NCBI RefSeq assembly: GCF_000208745.1
Contig: NC_030853.1
Span: 8,910,713-8,974,712, forward strand
Length of the DNA stretch: 64,000 bases
Source: Theobroma cacao
Lineage: Eukaryota > Streptophyta > Magnoliopsida > Malvales > Malvaceae
Reading direction: 5' to 3'
In this document: in pieces, positions 24,586 to 37,795 of the stretch
Numbering within the stretch: position 1 is the first letter of the stretch
Layout: the number at the start of each line of letters is the position of its first letter
Program-made: the position numbers and the translations under genes
Notes under the pieces: generated by a model
What the model saw: the letters and a program-made list of their open reading frames with translations, nothing else
Databases searched by the model: none
What the model was told of the DNA's origin: nothing

Positions 24586-25454
24586 TCATTTTCCAGCAAC
24601 TTCTTCTTCTTTTTCCTCCCATCTCACATTTCTTTCATCCACCATGCAAGCTTGTTTTGAAACCTCTATAACTTCTCTCAAGTTAGCTCCAATTTTCATG
24701 TTTTTGTGCACCATTTCATAGAACATTTTGTGCTCTTTCGCTCTCTCACTTTAAAACACTTGAAAAGTCTTACTTCCATACTTCCTCTCACTAGCTAGGT
24801 GTTTTAGAGAGAGAAAGAGGGAGCTTCTATAATAGCTTGAAAATTTTTGGAAAAAACTTAATTACAAAGCTACCAAGGTGAGTAGTGAATTAGAGTTGAT
24901 TTTTTTTAAGTTGTTGAAAATGGCTAGTGGATAGATTTGTGACTGTTTTGTAGTTGAGGATATTTATTCATCTTTAGTGTGATTAGAATAATGAAAGTAA
25001 ATAGCCGCTTAATGGCAATTGGAAGCTAGTTAGGGATAACTAATAGAACATGATTTAGGAGATAGCTTTTAGAATTATGGTTATATGAATTGAGTTAATT
25101 GTGATGCTAATGTGATGATAGGTTCCAACGAAGCCCCACCACCCAATTTGGACCATTAGAGGAAGTTGGAGTTGGGTAAAGATTTAACTAATATCGGTGA
25201 GTGAACTTGCATTAAAATGATTTGGGGTAAATGTGTAAATGTTTGAGTGAATTACTTGAAAGGTTTTAATTATCTTTCTCTTTAAAATGTATACGGGAAC
25301 AAGCTTTTAATGAAACATTTTGCATTGTGAAATGTGACTGTGATGAGTCCTCGTACTCCTTTATTTCATTGGTATACATACATATGTGTTATGCCTTAAT
25401 AGATAATATCATGTAATAAGTATGATCGTGCGTGTGTGGTGTGGGAGAGCACAT

Positions 25455-25600
25455 GCCGGTAATGATGTGGGCGGGAGTGCGTGTGATGATATTGAAATGT
25501 GCGAGTAAGGAGTGCACATGATGATGATATCGAAATGTGCGAGTAGGGAGTGCACATGATGATGATATTGCCTTGTGCGGTAGGGAGTACACATGAGCTG
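25455..25600. repeat. About 38-bp minisatellite
   Basis: Units with GAAATGTGCGAGTARGGAGTGC start at 25494 and 25532, with a third at 25569. This is the reverse complement of the 43-bp unit at 895. Confidence 0.82.
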
Positions 25601-25789
25601 AGTGTGGCAGGATGGTATGCATGATGATGTATGTATATACAAATATATATATACATTTTATAGAAAGTTTTTGAAAACAATTGTGATTGTGTTGTATGTT
25701 AGCATTGTTAATTGCTCCCAAATTGCATTTCATTTCAGCAAGAAAATAGCTTTTGATGTAACAAGACCTTTTTTAACTAAGTTGCTCTG

Positions 25790-25920
25790 TTTCTCACTGC
25801 AGCGAGAAACTCTCAGGTTGGAGGGAGCTTGCACTGGCCTGATTCTCACTGTAGCGAGAAATTTACTGAAGCTTCTTGCTGCAGCGAGATTTATTCTAAC
25901 TGCAGAGAGAAACTCTCGGG
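25790..25920. repeat. Palindrome cluster in the gamma/Y LTR
   Basis: Units at 25790-25809 (TTTCTCACTGCAGCGAGAAA), about 25843, 25874 and 25894, plus an outlying one at 26103. Each is centred on CTGYAG. Confidence 0.85.
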
Positions 25921-26155
25921 TAGTTCCAAATCATGATGCAATGCTTTCTTTGACAATGATTTTGACCACCTTCCAATCAATAATGGGCAAAGTTGTATCT
26001 CAGTATCTTAGATTTCTAATGACCTAAAAACCATGTCAATTGGACTTCTGTAGTGAGAGTTATGCTTGAAAAACCAAAGCATATGCAAACCAAGACTGCC
26101 TCTTCGCTGCAACGAGAAAACCTTTTGTTTGCTTGTCTTGCTTGGTCATTACTGA

Positions 26156-26160
26156 AATTT
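26156..26160. other. Target-site duplication of element B (left)
   Basis: AATTT, repeated at 36235-36239 directly after the element. The flanking LTR sequence resumes correctly when compared with the uninterrupted copy near 18061. Confidence 0.92.
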
Positions 26161-29100
26161 TGTGATACCCCATATTTTGAAACAGTGTTTAATAAAGTTG
26201 ATCGGATGCAAATTAAGGTCAATTATACTATTTAAAAGTGATAAAATATGAAAGGAATAGTTTATGACAAAATATTCCACATATGAAGAAATAATAATAA
26301 AATAATAATATTTTTATCAAAAGAGAATTTGTGAGATAAAAGGTGATTCGGAAGTCAATTGAAGCATAATAAGGTATTTTAGGTACCAAGGAGACAAAAG
26401 AAAATTTTTTGAATAAAATAATATTTTATTAATAAAATAAAATATTAATATTTAACTGGATGTTGAAATCAAAATCAGTCATGAAGAAGGATCATATGGT
26501 TGATCCAAATGGGGGAGAAGAAATACAAATAAATTTTTGGTGATGAACGATGAAAGTGAGATACGTGTGTTTTGCTAAGTCGAGCCAACGTGGATAAGTA
26601 AATATTTAAATATTGTGATAATACCGCGTTGAGTTGTAATTTTTATATTTCGGTGGTACATGCATCGAGAAAGGAAGATAGATGAAAATTGAAATTTTAG
26701 ATGCATCAAAGAGATTGAATTTAAAACATAAAGATTGAAGGATATGTAGTGAAATTAATGAGAGAAATAAAATGAAAATATAGTAAAATAATAATAGTAT
26801 AAAAAAAAAAAGAGACCAACATGGGCAGCCGACCATGTGGTCAATAAAAAGAGTCAAAGACTCTTTATTTTGTTTGATGAAAGGAGGCCGGCCATGTGGA
26901 ATAAATGGAGAAGGAAAGAAAAAATGGAAAGGAGGGGTCAGCCAAGTTGGAATAAATTGGAAGGTTCATGAAAGAATAAAATATATATATATATATATGT
27001 ATATAATTGAATGAGTTAAGTGAAGAAGACAAAGAAGAAGACAGAAGTTGGTTGTGAGGAAGAGTAAAAGAGAAACAAAAGAACAAAGGAAAGAAAGAAG
27101 TAGCTGAGAGAAAGGAAAACAAAAAGAAGAGAAAGCCGAGCGTGAGAAAGAAAGTGAGAGGAGGGAGAGAGCTGAGTTGAGGGGCCGGTTTTGCTACCAT
27201 TTAAGAAGGAAAAGAGAGCCATTTAAGGGCTGATTTTGGAGGCTGAAAAGTGTAATTTTTCTACTAAATTTGGAGGCTGAAAAGTGTAGATTTTTGCAGC
27301 TGATTTTGAAGGTTGTAAAGTGCTGTTTTGGTTGTAAATCTTTGTTGTTTTGGCCGCTAACTTTTAGAAGGAAAAGTGTAGCTTAGCTGCTGATTTTTTT
27401 TAGGATAAATAGAGTAGCTTAGCTGCTGATTTTGAAGCCAATATGAGCAGCTTTAGCTACTGAAAATTGAAGATTCAAAAGCAAGAAAGTGTGGCCAATG
27501 GTGAGATTGAGAGAGAGGAAGAAATTTGAGACGGTTTGTGCATGTGAGAAAAGAAAAAGAAAGAGAAGCAAGGGCTACTGGATGGTGGAAGAAAGAAAGA
27601 AAGAAAAGAAAAGAAAAGAAAATAAAGTAACAAGAAAGAAAAAATGGGCATGACCCAACAAGAAAGAAAAATGGGTATGGCCCAATAAGAAAGAAAAATG
27701 GGCATGGCCCAATTAGAAAAAGATGAGAAGAGTTCATGAAAAAGGGTCCAAAAACAACAAAGGAAGAAAAGTCCAAAAGAAAAGGAAGGTGGAGACTTGG
27801 GCCAACCTAGCCTAATTGGGTAAAATTTCATTACTTTACTCCATGGCTTATTGTGAAATTGGACTATATGGAGGCTAGCCCATTTTATTTAATTATACAT
27901 TAGTTATTTGGTGATATGAAATAAATTTAAATTACTTTAATACAAAATTTGAATATTTTATTAGGAGGTGTCATAGGACTAAAGTACAGAAGAAAATGTG
28001 AAATTTACGAATAGTGCTCGAATAAAGTTAAGAAATTTTACATGATTCGTTGCGAAAAATTATTGATGTTGGAGGAATTTAGATGCATAATTTGGTTGAG
28101 AGTGTTAAATTGAATGGTAAAATATTGGAAGAAATGAGGAGAAATAATATGGATTTATGATAGAATGAGAGATAGAGAAGTGGAATTGATGCACTAAATA
28201 TATTGGATTTAAGTTGTTGCTAGGAAAGTTATTGTTGAAGCATGCCGACGAAGTATATGATTGGCAATTAGGAATAATTGTACGCGTATACGAATCAATA
28301 GCGACGTAGTAATCCCGCTATTGTGAGGTCAGTAACCTTACCATCATTTTAATTATCTAAAGTATGTTTTATTCGGTTTTGGTGAAATTTTATGAAAATG
28401 AGCTTTAATTGTAAATCTTTATGTTTATAAACAAAATAAGTTTAAACGAAATGATTTTATAAATTGTCTTGAAATTAAATGACGGTTTTGAAAATAGAGT
28501 AATTGGAGACCACTTGATGTATTGTAAATTTAAGGTTTTAACTGGTTGGCTTATGGCAATATTGGCATGAATGGTTGATTTGGTGAATGTACTTAAAAAG
28601 TATGAACTGTTGATTTGCCTTGAGAGGCTGTAGAATAAAATAATTGCCATGTCATGCTACTGTTGAATTTTATTGTATAGTGGGTTTAGCTTGCTGCAGT
28701 GGGCGGGTTCCGTCGACCAGCCTATTAGAGGGGCACAGAATCCGGATATATATATATACCTCAGTCGAAGACGCGCGTAGGGTATCTCCTAAGGTGTGGA
28801 TAGAGTTGACGTCACGCTGAACCACCTCAAGATGATGAACGTCGCTAACGCCAAGGAACAGCTGTATTTTTCTCAAACTAAAAATATGTTTTACGTGTAT
28901 ACGAAATTTTAACAGCCTTGACGGGCTCAAGTGTACGCCTCTGGTAAAGGTGTCATCGAGTACTATTTAATGGCATGAGCCAAAATGTTTATGAAAGTCA
29001 TAAGCCTTAATGAGAAATTAAATGAGATGCAACTGTTTGCATGGGTTGGGATGAATTTTCAAATTGTGAAATACGTAATGTGATGGGATATACTTTGGTT

Positions 29101-29570
29101 ATCTATATTACAGTATGTATGAATTTATCTGGCTTTTACGCTACCAAAATTCTTTACCGGTAACTCTATAAATATTATTTTATAAGAAAATAAAATATTT
29201 TATTGAATATTTTGTTATATTCAAATAGATATAGTTTCGTTTAAAATGAATATTTTAGACGTCTAAATTTATTTTTGATTATGAAATATGTGTTTTCCAC
29301 TCGTATATTACATTTTTAATTGGTTACGAGATTAGTGTGGAAAAATGACCAAAATGCCCCTGTGAGACAAAAATTATTTTTCTATTGTTTTTATTTGGAA
29401 ATAGTTTATAACCTCTCAAAACATGTTATTTTACAACTGTTGATCATAGGGGAGGTGAGAAAATTGATATTAAAGCCTTGCAAGGTTCCAATCAGCATTT
29501 CGGACGATGAATGTCTATCGGGACATCGTGGCGGTTGTCACGAGCTCGGAAAGAGTATCGAGTCATGACA
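26161..29570 (+). mobile_element. Element B 5' LTR (alpha + X)
   Basis: 3410 bp, TGTGATACCCCATATTTTG to GAGTCATGACA. Co-linear with the 3' LTR and with A's LTR but lacks about 240 bp present in the 3' LTR (35521-35757). The junction is near 29096. In a 230-bp sample (26717/33166) about eight differences are seen between the B LTRs, so B looks younger than A or the Sirevirus. The long antisense frames near 26865-27831 are artefacts of the purine-rich strand. Confidence 0.9.
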
Positions 29571-29577
29571 ATTAAGT

Positions 29578-29589
29578 TGGTATCAGATC
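29578..29589 (+). other. Primer-binding site of element B
   Basis: TGGTATCAGATC, eight bases after the LTR end. Matches the tRNA-Met PBS except one base near its 3' end. Confidence 0.82.
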
Positions 29590-29780
29590 TTTTTGTTTTA
29601 AAGATCATAACTTTTTGGGTTTAAAATTGTTTTAAAGTTGTTTTAAAATTTACAATGTCAGTGTGGTCCCAAGTTAAGTTGGTTAGATTAAGTAGAATGC
29701 ATACATCTACATATAAAAACCTACCTACTCTTGTGATGCATGAATGATTAAGTAATTACTACTTAGTTGCAATATAGGTT

Positions 29781-30293
29781 TTGAGATGCACTGGTGACAT
29801 ACACACCATCTCTATAAGAGGCGGTAGTCCCGATACCCTTCATAATGCTAGTGAGGGATCATTAGATTCCATTGCAAGAAGCCAATGGCACCCTGATTCA
29901 GGTAATTCGAAAAACGGTCCATCCCGAATTCCTATTAATAGAATTCCTCCGTACTTAGCAGAATGGTTTCTTAATAAGGAAAGCTTTGAGAGTAGCAAAA
30001 ATTTTGAAAGTGAGAGTAGCTCCGAAACTCCGAAAACTGAAAAAGATTTCCTTTTAAAACAACCTGAAGAGTGCCATAGAGAATGGACGAGGGAGGAAAT
30101 TACAAGGGGATATATTCATTCTAGGAAGGACGTGTCAGTTGTACGACATTTTCCTCCCGGTTGTGGAAGAAATGCTGCACCGGTGAGTTATGAGGAATGT
30201 AGGAGAATACAACAAGCCTGGATCAAGGAGCAAAGGAGAAAATCACAAGAGGACGAGAACCCGAAAGAGGATATTAAGAAGGACTCGGAGTAG
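29781..30293 (+). pseudogene. Element B gag-like ORF, start codon lost
   Basis: Open for 170 codons from a TTG at 29781 and collinear with A's and C's gag-like ORFs. At the position of their first ATG, B has ATC (29808-29810), so no in-frame ATG exists near the expected start. The protein is hydrophilic: a serine-rich stretch (residues ~60-85), a motif VVRHFPPGCGRNAAPVS at about residues 117-133, then ECRRIQQAWIKEQ and an acidic/lysine tail. I infer a gag-like fragment of a gypsy element. The frame is otherwise intact, which is notable beside the decayed rest of the internal region. Confidence 0.6.
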
Positions 30294-32168
30294 AATCTTC
30301 TGATAAGATCAGATTGGATGATGATCCCAATGATATGTAATATTTTCGTAGGATTTTGTACTACTTTAACTCTAGGTAGATGTAATGTAAAAAAGATAGT
30401 AGTTATTTGTACAAAGGAGTTAGAAGTGGCTTCTATTTTGTATGACTCGAACGGAATGTAAAATAGCTATTTAAATAATTGGATATGTATGGGAATCTTT
30501 TAGTATGACAGGGATAAATTGGTAATATAATTATTGAGAAGGGTTATAGGGGGAAGCAATAAGGCTATAAATGACATTCAAAATGGATAACGTGATTAAG
30601 TTGATGATTGTAATTTAAGCATGAAGGGGATTACTCAGTGATGCCATGACACTATGAAGTAATAATTAGTCACAAATATAGTCTGATGTAGTTAAATTAT
30701 GGAATATAGGGAATATGAAATTTTGATTTAGTAAGGATTACGAGAATAAAGTGAGGAGGAAGCTGAGCTGTTTTCATAGTTAATTGTTTCGAAAGTTAAT
30801 AAAATTATTAGAGTACAAGATAAGGAAAATAATTAGATAGGGATGACAATAAACTTGAGGAAAGTTATAGACAGTAAGCAACTTATGTGTGAGGTGGTAT
30901 ATGTATTATGAATTTATTACACCGTATGGAAAGGATGATTGATGTAGTAACTTTGAATGCAGACAATAGGTTTGATAAGGAAATTTCTAGTAGTCACAGC
31001 ACCGCAGCACTAACTGTTCAGCGCTGCAATGCTCCGAATACCTCACGCCTATGATACATGAGTAAGATGGGAGTGACACGATAATGAGCATATAATTAAA
31101 AGAAAAATTAAAAGATTTTTGAGATGGCTATATTGAGATAAGATACCAAGTGATGAAGTGTGAATGAAGGATTATAAGGATAGTATAGAAAAGAAGTTTA
31201 TATAGAATATCATTATGAGAATTTACAATTATTGTCTTGACTCAGTTAAACGACAAGGGTTAGTAACAACACGAGGCCAATTGTGTAGCACTCTAGGAAC
31301 CTATGAAAATGAGTTGGCAATTGAATGGATGAGTACATATTTATATATCTTTAAGAATAAGTGCATGTCTGTAGAACGATATGCTCGAGATTTCAAGGAG
31401 CAAATAAAAGATTAAGTGTTTTAGAAATGCACAAGTATCTTTGAAAAGAAATTTCTAATCATACACAACAAGTATAAAATGTGAGATTTTTAAAACTTGT
31501 TGATGTGCTTAACGACTAAGCCACAAGTTAAGTAATCACATGCTGTGAGACATAAGTCTAAGATAGATATTCCCAAGGAGATGTTCAAGAGGAGTTTTAC
31601 TATGGATTTTGTGAAAGTTAGCATTAAGTTATATGGCTATAAAGAGGAAGCAGTAAGCTGGAAGTGAAATTTGTATTGGCATTGAAAAGTACTTAAGGAG
31701 AACCTTATTTCAAGTCTTGCAGTTTTAAGTACAATTACAGATTAGTCCAAGGAGAATGATGTCACAATAGTATGAAATAATAGAACAAAAGATGATTGAA
31801 GATAATTTGGATAATGAAGCTAATAATGAAAACTTCCTAAGGTAGAATGGAAATTGGAAATTTGAAAATGCTTAAAGCATGCATGATTCGAAACAGTCTA
31901 GGCTTTTAAGTGACATTTAGTAAGTGAGATGTGATTAATGACATTGTGATGTGAGGATATAGCATGATGAAACTCAAGCATATGATTGGAAGTGATATAA
32001 ATGATATGAAGTTATACGCAAGCATAATAAGAAGGTTGACATGCACTATAAGGATTATTATATTAAAACTAGGATTGAGATGCGGATGAATAAAGGGGAA
32101 TGTAGTCCAAGGCATATGAACACATGGATCACTACACATAACGAGAGATGTTGACATTTGAAAATGCA

Positions 32169-32209
<41 letters not shown>

Positions 32210-32220
32210 ATTAGTATTAA
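30294..32220 (+). mobile_element. Element B internal remnant
   Basis: Collinear with A and C. Most frames are closed. The exception is 31215-31415, listed separately. No protease, RT or integrase motif can be seen up to the gap. A TA microsatellite lies at 32172-32206. Confidence 0.75.
31215..31415 (+). pseudogene. Vestigial gag fragment in element B
   Basis: A 66-codon open stretch whose end (core MSVERYARDF) resembles the 'W..F...Y.....R..-F..L-QG-MSV-EYA--F' pattern of gypsy gag capsid regions, known from the family. Stops follow immediately. I read it as a remnant of a longer gag, with low certainty. A and C are too decayed here to help. Confidence 0.35.
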
Positions 32221-33165
32221 NNNNNNNNNNNNNNNNNNNNNNNNNNNNNNNNNNNNNNNNNNNNNNNNNNNNNNNNNNNNNNNNNNNNNNNNNNNNNNNN
32301 NNNNNNNNNNNNNNNNNNNNNNNNNNNNNNNNNNNNNNNNNNNNNNNNNNNNNNNNNNNNNNNNNNNNNNNNNNNNNNNNNNNNNNNNNNNNNNNNNNNN
32401 NNNNNNNNNNNNNNNNNNNNNNNNNNNNNNNNNNNNNNNNNNNNNNNNNNNNNNNNNNNNNNNNNNNNNNNNNNNNNNNNNNNNNNNNNNNNNNNNNNNN
32501 NNNNNNNNNNNNNNNNNNNNNNNNNNNNNNNNNNNNNNNNNNNNNNNNNNNNNNNNNNNNNNNNNNNNNNNNNNNNNNNNNNNNNNNNNNNNNNNNNNNN
32601 NNNNNNNNNNNNNNNNNNNNNNNNNNNNNNNNNNNNNNNNNNNNNNNNNNNNNNNNNNNNNNNNNNNNNNNNNNNNNNNNNNNNNNNNNNNNNNNNNNNN
32701 NNNNNNNNNNNNNNNNNNNNNNNNNNNNNNNNNNNNNNNNNNNNNNNNNNNNNNNNNNNNNNNNNNNNNNNNNNNNNNNNNNNNNNNNNNNNNNNNNNNN
32801 NNNNNNNNNNNNNNNNNNNNNNNNNNNNNNNNNNNNNNNNNNNNNNNNNNNNNNNNNNNNNNNNNNNNNNNNNNNNNNNNNNNNNNNNNNNNNNNNNNNN
32901 NNNNNNNNNNNNNNNNNNNNNNNNNNNNNNNNNNNNNNNNNNNNNNNNNNNNNNNNNNNNNNNNNNNNNNNNNNNNNNNNNNNNNNNNNNNNNNNNNNNN
33001 NNNNNNNNNNNNNNNNNNNNNNNNNNNNNNNNNNNNNNNNNNNNNNNNNNNNNNNNNNNNNNNNNNNNNNNNNNNNNNNNNNNNNNNNNNNNNNNNNNNN
33101 NNNNNNNNNNNNNNNNNNNNNNNNNNNNNNNNNNNNNNNNNNNNNNNNNNNNNNNNNNNNNNNNN
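32221..33165. other. Assembly gap (945 N)
   Basis: Run of N inside element B. It hides the PPT and the first ~556 bp of the 3' LTR. By alignment with the 5' LTR the 3' LTR should begin near 32610. Frames drawn across it are artefacts. Confidence 0.97.
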
Positions 33166-36100
33166 GAATTTAAAACATAAAGATTGAAGGATATGTAGTG
33201 GAATTAATGAGAGAAATAAAATGAAAATATAGTAAAATAATAATAGTATAAAAAAAAAAGAGACCAACATGGGCAGCCGCCCGTGTGGTCAATAAAAAGA
33301 GTCAAAGACTCTTTATTTTGTTTGATGAAGGGAGGCTGGCCATGTGGAATAAATGGAGAAGGAAAGAAAAAATGGAAAGCGGGGGCCGGCCAAGTTGGAA
33401 TAAATTGGAAGGTTCATGAAGGAATAAAATATATATATATATAATTGAATGAGTTAAGTGAAGAAGACAAAGAAGAAGAGAGAAGTCAGTTGTGAAGGAG
33501 AGTAAAAGAGAAACAAAAGAACAAAGGAAAGAAAGAAGAAAGAAGTAGCCGAGAGAAAGGAAAACAAAAAGAAGAGAAAGCCGAGCGTGAGAAAGAAAGT
33601 GAGAGGAAGGAGAAAGCTGAGTTGAGGGACTAGTTTTGCTACCATTTAAGAAGGAAAAGAGAGCCATTTAATGGCTGATTTTGGAGGTTGAAAAGTGTAA
33701 TTTTTTTGTTTATTTTGGAGGCTGAAAAGTGTAGATTTTTGGAGCTGATTTTGAAGGTTGTAAGGTGCTGTTTTGGTTGTAAATCTTTGTTGTTTTGGCT
33801 GCTAATTTTTGGAAGGAAAAGTGCAGCTTAGCTGCTGTTTTTTTTTAGGATAAATAGAGTAGCTTAGCTGCTGATTTTGATGCCAATATGAGCAGCTTTA
33901 GTTGCTGAAAATTAAATATTGAAAAGCAAGAAAGTGTGGTCGATGGTGAGAGGGAGAGAGGGGAAGATATTTGAGACGGTTTATGCATGTGAGAAAAGAA
34001 AAAGAAAGACAAGCAAGGGCTGTTGGACGGTGGAAGAAAGAAAGAAAGAAAAGAAAGTAACAAGAAAGAAACAATGGGCATCACCCAACAAGAATGAAAA
34101 ATGGGTATGGCCCAACAAAAAAGAAAAATGGGCATGGCCCAATTAGAAAGAGATGGGAAGAGTTCATGAAAAAGGGTCCAAAAACAACAAAGGAAGAAAA
34201 GTCCAAAAGAAAAGGAAGGTGGAGACTTGGGCCAACCTAGCCTAATTGGGTAAAATTTCATTACTCTACTCCATGGCTTATTATGAAATTAGACTATGTG
34301 GAGGCTAGCCCATTTTATTTAATTATACATTGGTTATTTGGTGATATGAAATAAATTTAAATTACTTTAATACAACATTTGAATATTTTATTAGGAGGTG
34401 TCATAGGACTAAAGTAAAAAACAAAATGTGAAATTTACGAATAGTGCTCGAATAAAGTTAAGAAATTTTAAATGATTCGTTGCAAAAAATTATTGATGTT
34501 AGAGGAATTTAGATGCATAATTTGGTTGAGAGTGTTAAGTTGAATGGTAAAATATTGGAAGAAATGAGGAGAAATGATGTGGATTTATGATAAAATGAGA
34601 GAGAGAAGTGGAATTAATGCACTAAATATATTGGATTTCAGTTGTTGCTAGGAAAGTTATTGTGGAAGCGTGCCGACGAAGTATATGATTGGCAATTAGG
34701 AATAATTGTACACGTATACGAATTAATAGCGACATAGTAATCCCGCTATTGTGAGGTGAGTAACCTTACCATCATTTTAATTATCTAAAGTATGTTTTAT
34801 TCGGTTTTGGTGAAATTTTATGAAAATGAGCTTTAATGGTAAATCTTTATGTTTATAAACAAAATGAGTTTAATGAAATGATTTTATAAGTTGTCTTGAA
34901 ATTAAGTAATGGTTTTGAAAAAAGCGTAATTGAAGACCACTTGATGTATTGTAAATTTAAGGTTTTAACTGGTTGGCTTATGGCAATATTGACATGAATG
35001 GTTGATTTGGTGAATGTACTTAAAAAGTATGAACTGTTGATTTACCTTGAGAGCTTGTAGAATAAAATAATTGCCAAGTCATGCTATTGTTGAATTTTAT
35101 TATATGGTGGGTTTAGCTTGCTGCAGTGGGCGGGTTTTGTGGACCAGCCTATTAGAGGGGCACCGAATCCGGATATATATATATATGTACCTTGGTCAGA
35201 GAGGCGCGTAGGGTATCTCCTGAGGTATGGATAGAGTTGACATCACGACGAATCACCTCATGATGATGAACTCCACGAACGCCAACGAATGACTGTACTT
35301 TTCTCAAACTAAAAATATGTTTTATGTGTATACGAAATTTTAACAACCTTGATGGGCTCGAGTGTACGCCTCTGATCAAGGTGTCATCGAGTACTATTTA
35401 ATGGCATGAGCTAAATGTTTATGAAAGTCATTAGCCTTAATGAGAAATTAAATGAAATACATACGTTTGCATGGGTTGGGATGAATTTTCAAATTGTGAA
35501 ATACGTAATGTGATGGGATATTTTGATTGTCTCCTTGTACTCGACTTTAGCTGATTTAAATGATGTTTGTTTACTCACTAGGATTTTATAATCTCATCAC
35601 CCTCCTTTCCACCCATTTCAAGCTCAAAATAGACTGTAGATAGCTGGTATCGTCGAAGATTACAGTTGGACTTGCATCATCCAAAAACTGTAGGTTCATT
35701 TCTTATGATACTTTTGGTCATTTATGGGCACACGTGTCACTGTAAATTAAATTTATACTTTGGTTATCTTTGTTACAGTATGTATGAATTTATCTAGCTT
35801 TTACGCTACCAAATTCTTTATCGGTAACTCTATAAATATTGTTTTATAAGAAAATAAAATATTTTATTGAATATTTTGTTATGTTCAAATAGATATAGTT
35901 TCGTTTAAAATGAATGTTTTAGACATCTAAATTTATTTTTGAATATGAAATATGTGTTTTCCACTCGTATATTACATTTTTAACTGGTTACGGGATTAGT
36001 GTGGAAAAATGACCAAAATGCCCTTGTGAGACAAAAATTATTTTTCTATTATTTTGATTTGGAAATAGTTTATAACCTCTCAAAATATGTTATTTTACAA

Positions 36101-36234
36101 TTGTTGATCACAGGGGAGGTGAGAAAACTGATATTAATGCCTTGCGAGTTTCCAATCGGCATTTCGGGTGATGAATGTCTATCGAGACATTACGACGATT
36201 TTCACAAGCTCGAGAAAAGTACCGGGTTGTGACA
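33166..36234 (+). mobile_element. Element B 3' LTR (start hidden in the gap)
   Basis: 33166 aligns with 26717 of the 5' LTR, and the LTR ends ACCGGGTTGTGACA at 36234, followed by AATTT. It retains the 35521-35757 block (TTTACTCACTAGGATTTTATAATC and so on), also present in A's LTRs (10990-11170), proving that the 5' LTR suffered a deletion. Confidence 0.9.
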
Positions 36235-37494
36235 AATTTTCATTCTATTCAACTGCATGGTTTATCATGGATCTTGTAACATTAAGGGATTAAACATTCA
36301 AAGTTTCGAATGAGGGGTTTTAACCAAAAATTAGACTAAATTGCATGGTTTTATCATAAATGCATCATGTTTTCTAAAACATTCTTTATCGTTGCTTGTT
36401 CCCTTCTTATGTTCACTCACTGAGTTTATACTCACGCTTTTAAATTGAATATTTTCAGATTCGTAGATAGTTGGGATCGAGACTAAGGCGTCCACTTGCA
36501 TTCACTCTTAGTAGGTATCATAGCATTCGATAGTAGTACCCTCACCAAAGTCACTCCGCTAGTCATCAAAAGTCTTTTGTATGAGTACATGTACGTTAAA
36601 TGTAAATTGCTACGAATCACTTGCCACTTATGCATGTATAGTTTGGAATGATGGTGCCATTATGAGATGGCTATGAATAACCTTATTTTGAGATCATACA
36701 AATGTAAATTTTTGGTATCGATATTGTATTATGAAAATACGTCTAGTTGCAAATTACAAATGTTGGTCTAGTAATGGTGATGAAAAATTGAAAGGATGGT
36801 GAATGGGATTACGTAAAGAGGCTTGCTTGGGCTTAGTGGGCTATGTCCACTGGGCCCATGTGTCGGTCATGGCCTATAATTTGGGTCATGACACTCTTGA
36901 TCGTCAGTTGAGTGACCATGGGTGAAGGTACGGCTACTAAGATGCCATTGTACCTACGAAGAAGGCGAGGATACATGGACAACTCAATCTAGGTCCCAAT
37001 TACCTCCAAATCTGAAAACATGAAGTTTAAAAGAGTGAGTATAAAACTCAGTGAGTGAACATAAAAAGGGAACAAGCAACGATAAGGAATGTTTTAGAAA
37101 ACATGATGCACTTACGATAAAAACATGTAGTTTAGTCTAATTTTTGGCTAAAACCTCTCATTTCAAACTTTGAATGTTTAATCCCTTAATGTTACAAGAT
37201 CCATGATGAACCATAAAGTTGAATAGAATGAAAATTTTAGTAATGACCAAGCAAGACAAACAAATAGAGGGTTTTCTCGTTGTAGCAAAAAGGCCTTCTT
37301 GGTCTGCATATGTTTCAGTTTTTTAAGAATATCTCCCACTACAAAAGTCCAATTAACATGATTTGTAGATCAATAGAAAGCTTAGAGGCTGGGATACAAC
37401 TTTGATGTTTACTACTTTGCCCAGTTCTGATTAGAATGTAGTCAAAATCTTTGTCAAATTGAAAGCACTACACTAGAATTTTGGAACCAGCTGA

Positions 37495-37612
37495 GAGTTT
37501 CTCGCTGCAGCAAGATTCATTTTCGCTGCAGCGAAATTCAGAGCATGGGTTAAGGTTGCCTATCCGAGAGTTTCTCGTTGCAGTAAAAATGAATCTCGCT
37601 GCAGTGAGAAAC
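37495..37612. repeat. Palindrome cluster in the D LTR
   Basis: TTTCTCGCTGCAGCAAG at 37498, a perfect TTTCGCTGCAGCGAAA at 37521-37536, and two degenerate copies at about 37571 and 37593. A further weak copy is near 37274. Confidence 0.88.
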
Positions 37613-37795
37613 AAAGCAATTTAGTTGAAAATGGTCTTGTTACATCAAAAAGCCATTTTCTTTCTGAAATGAAAAGCAATTTGGGAGCAATTAAAAATGC
37701 CAACATACAACACAACCACAAATATTTTCATAAACTTTCTATAACATATATATATATACATACATCATCATGCATACCATCCCGCCACACTTAGC

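Larger units (their letters stand above)
24184..36893 (+). mobile_element. Gamma/Y solo LTR (+), split by element B
   Basis: Starts TGTGAGACCTTGATC and ends TTTGGGTCATGACA. It is flanked by CTCTT at 24179-24183 and 36894-36898. Without element B (26161-36234 plus one TSD) the LTR is about 2.63 kb. It contains a TATAAATA box (24578-24585), the minisatellite (25455-25600) and the palindrome cluster (25790-25920). It sits inside a minus-strand LTR of the same family, head to head. Confidence 0.9.

Noticed and set aside
25602..26027. 141-residue ORF in the gamma/Y LTR
   Set aside because: Covers the palindrome cluster; homologous positions in other Y LTRs are not open.
31906..33270. Long reading frames across the N gap (also 32168-33187 and 46700-47691)
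   Set aside because: They consist almost entirely of unknown bases; the openness is an artefact of N.
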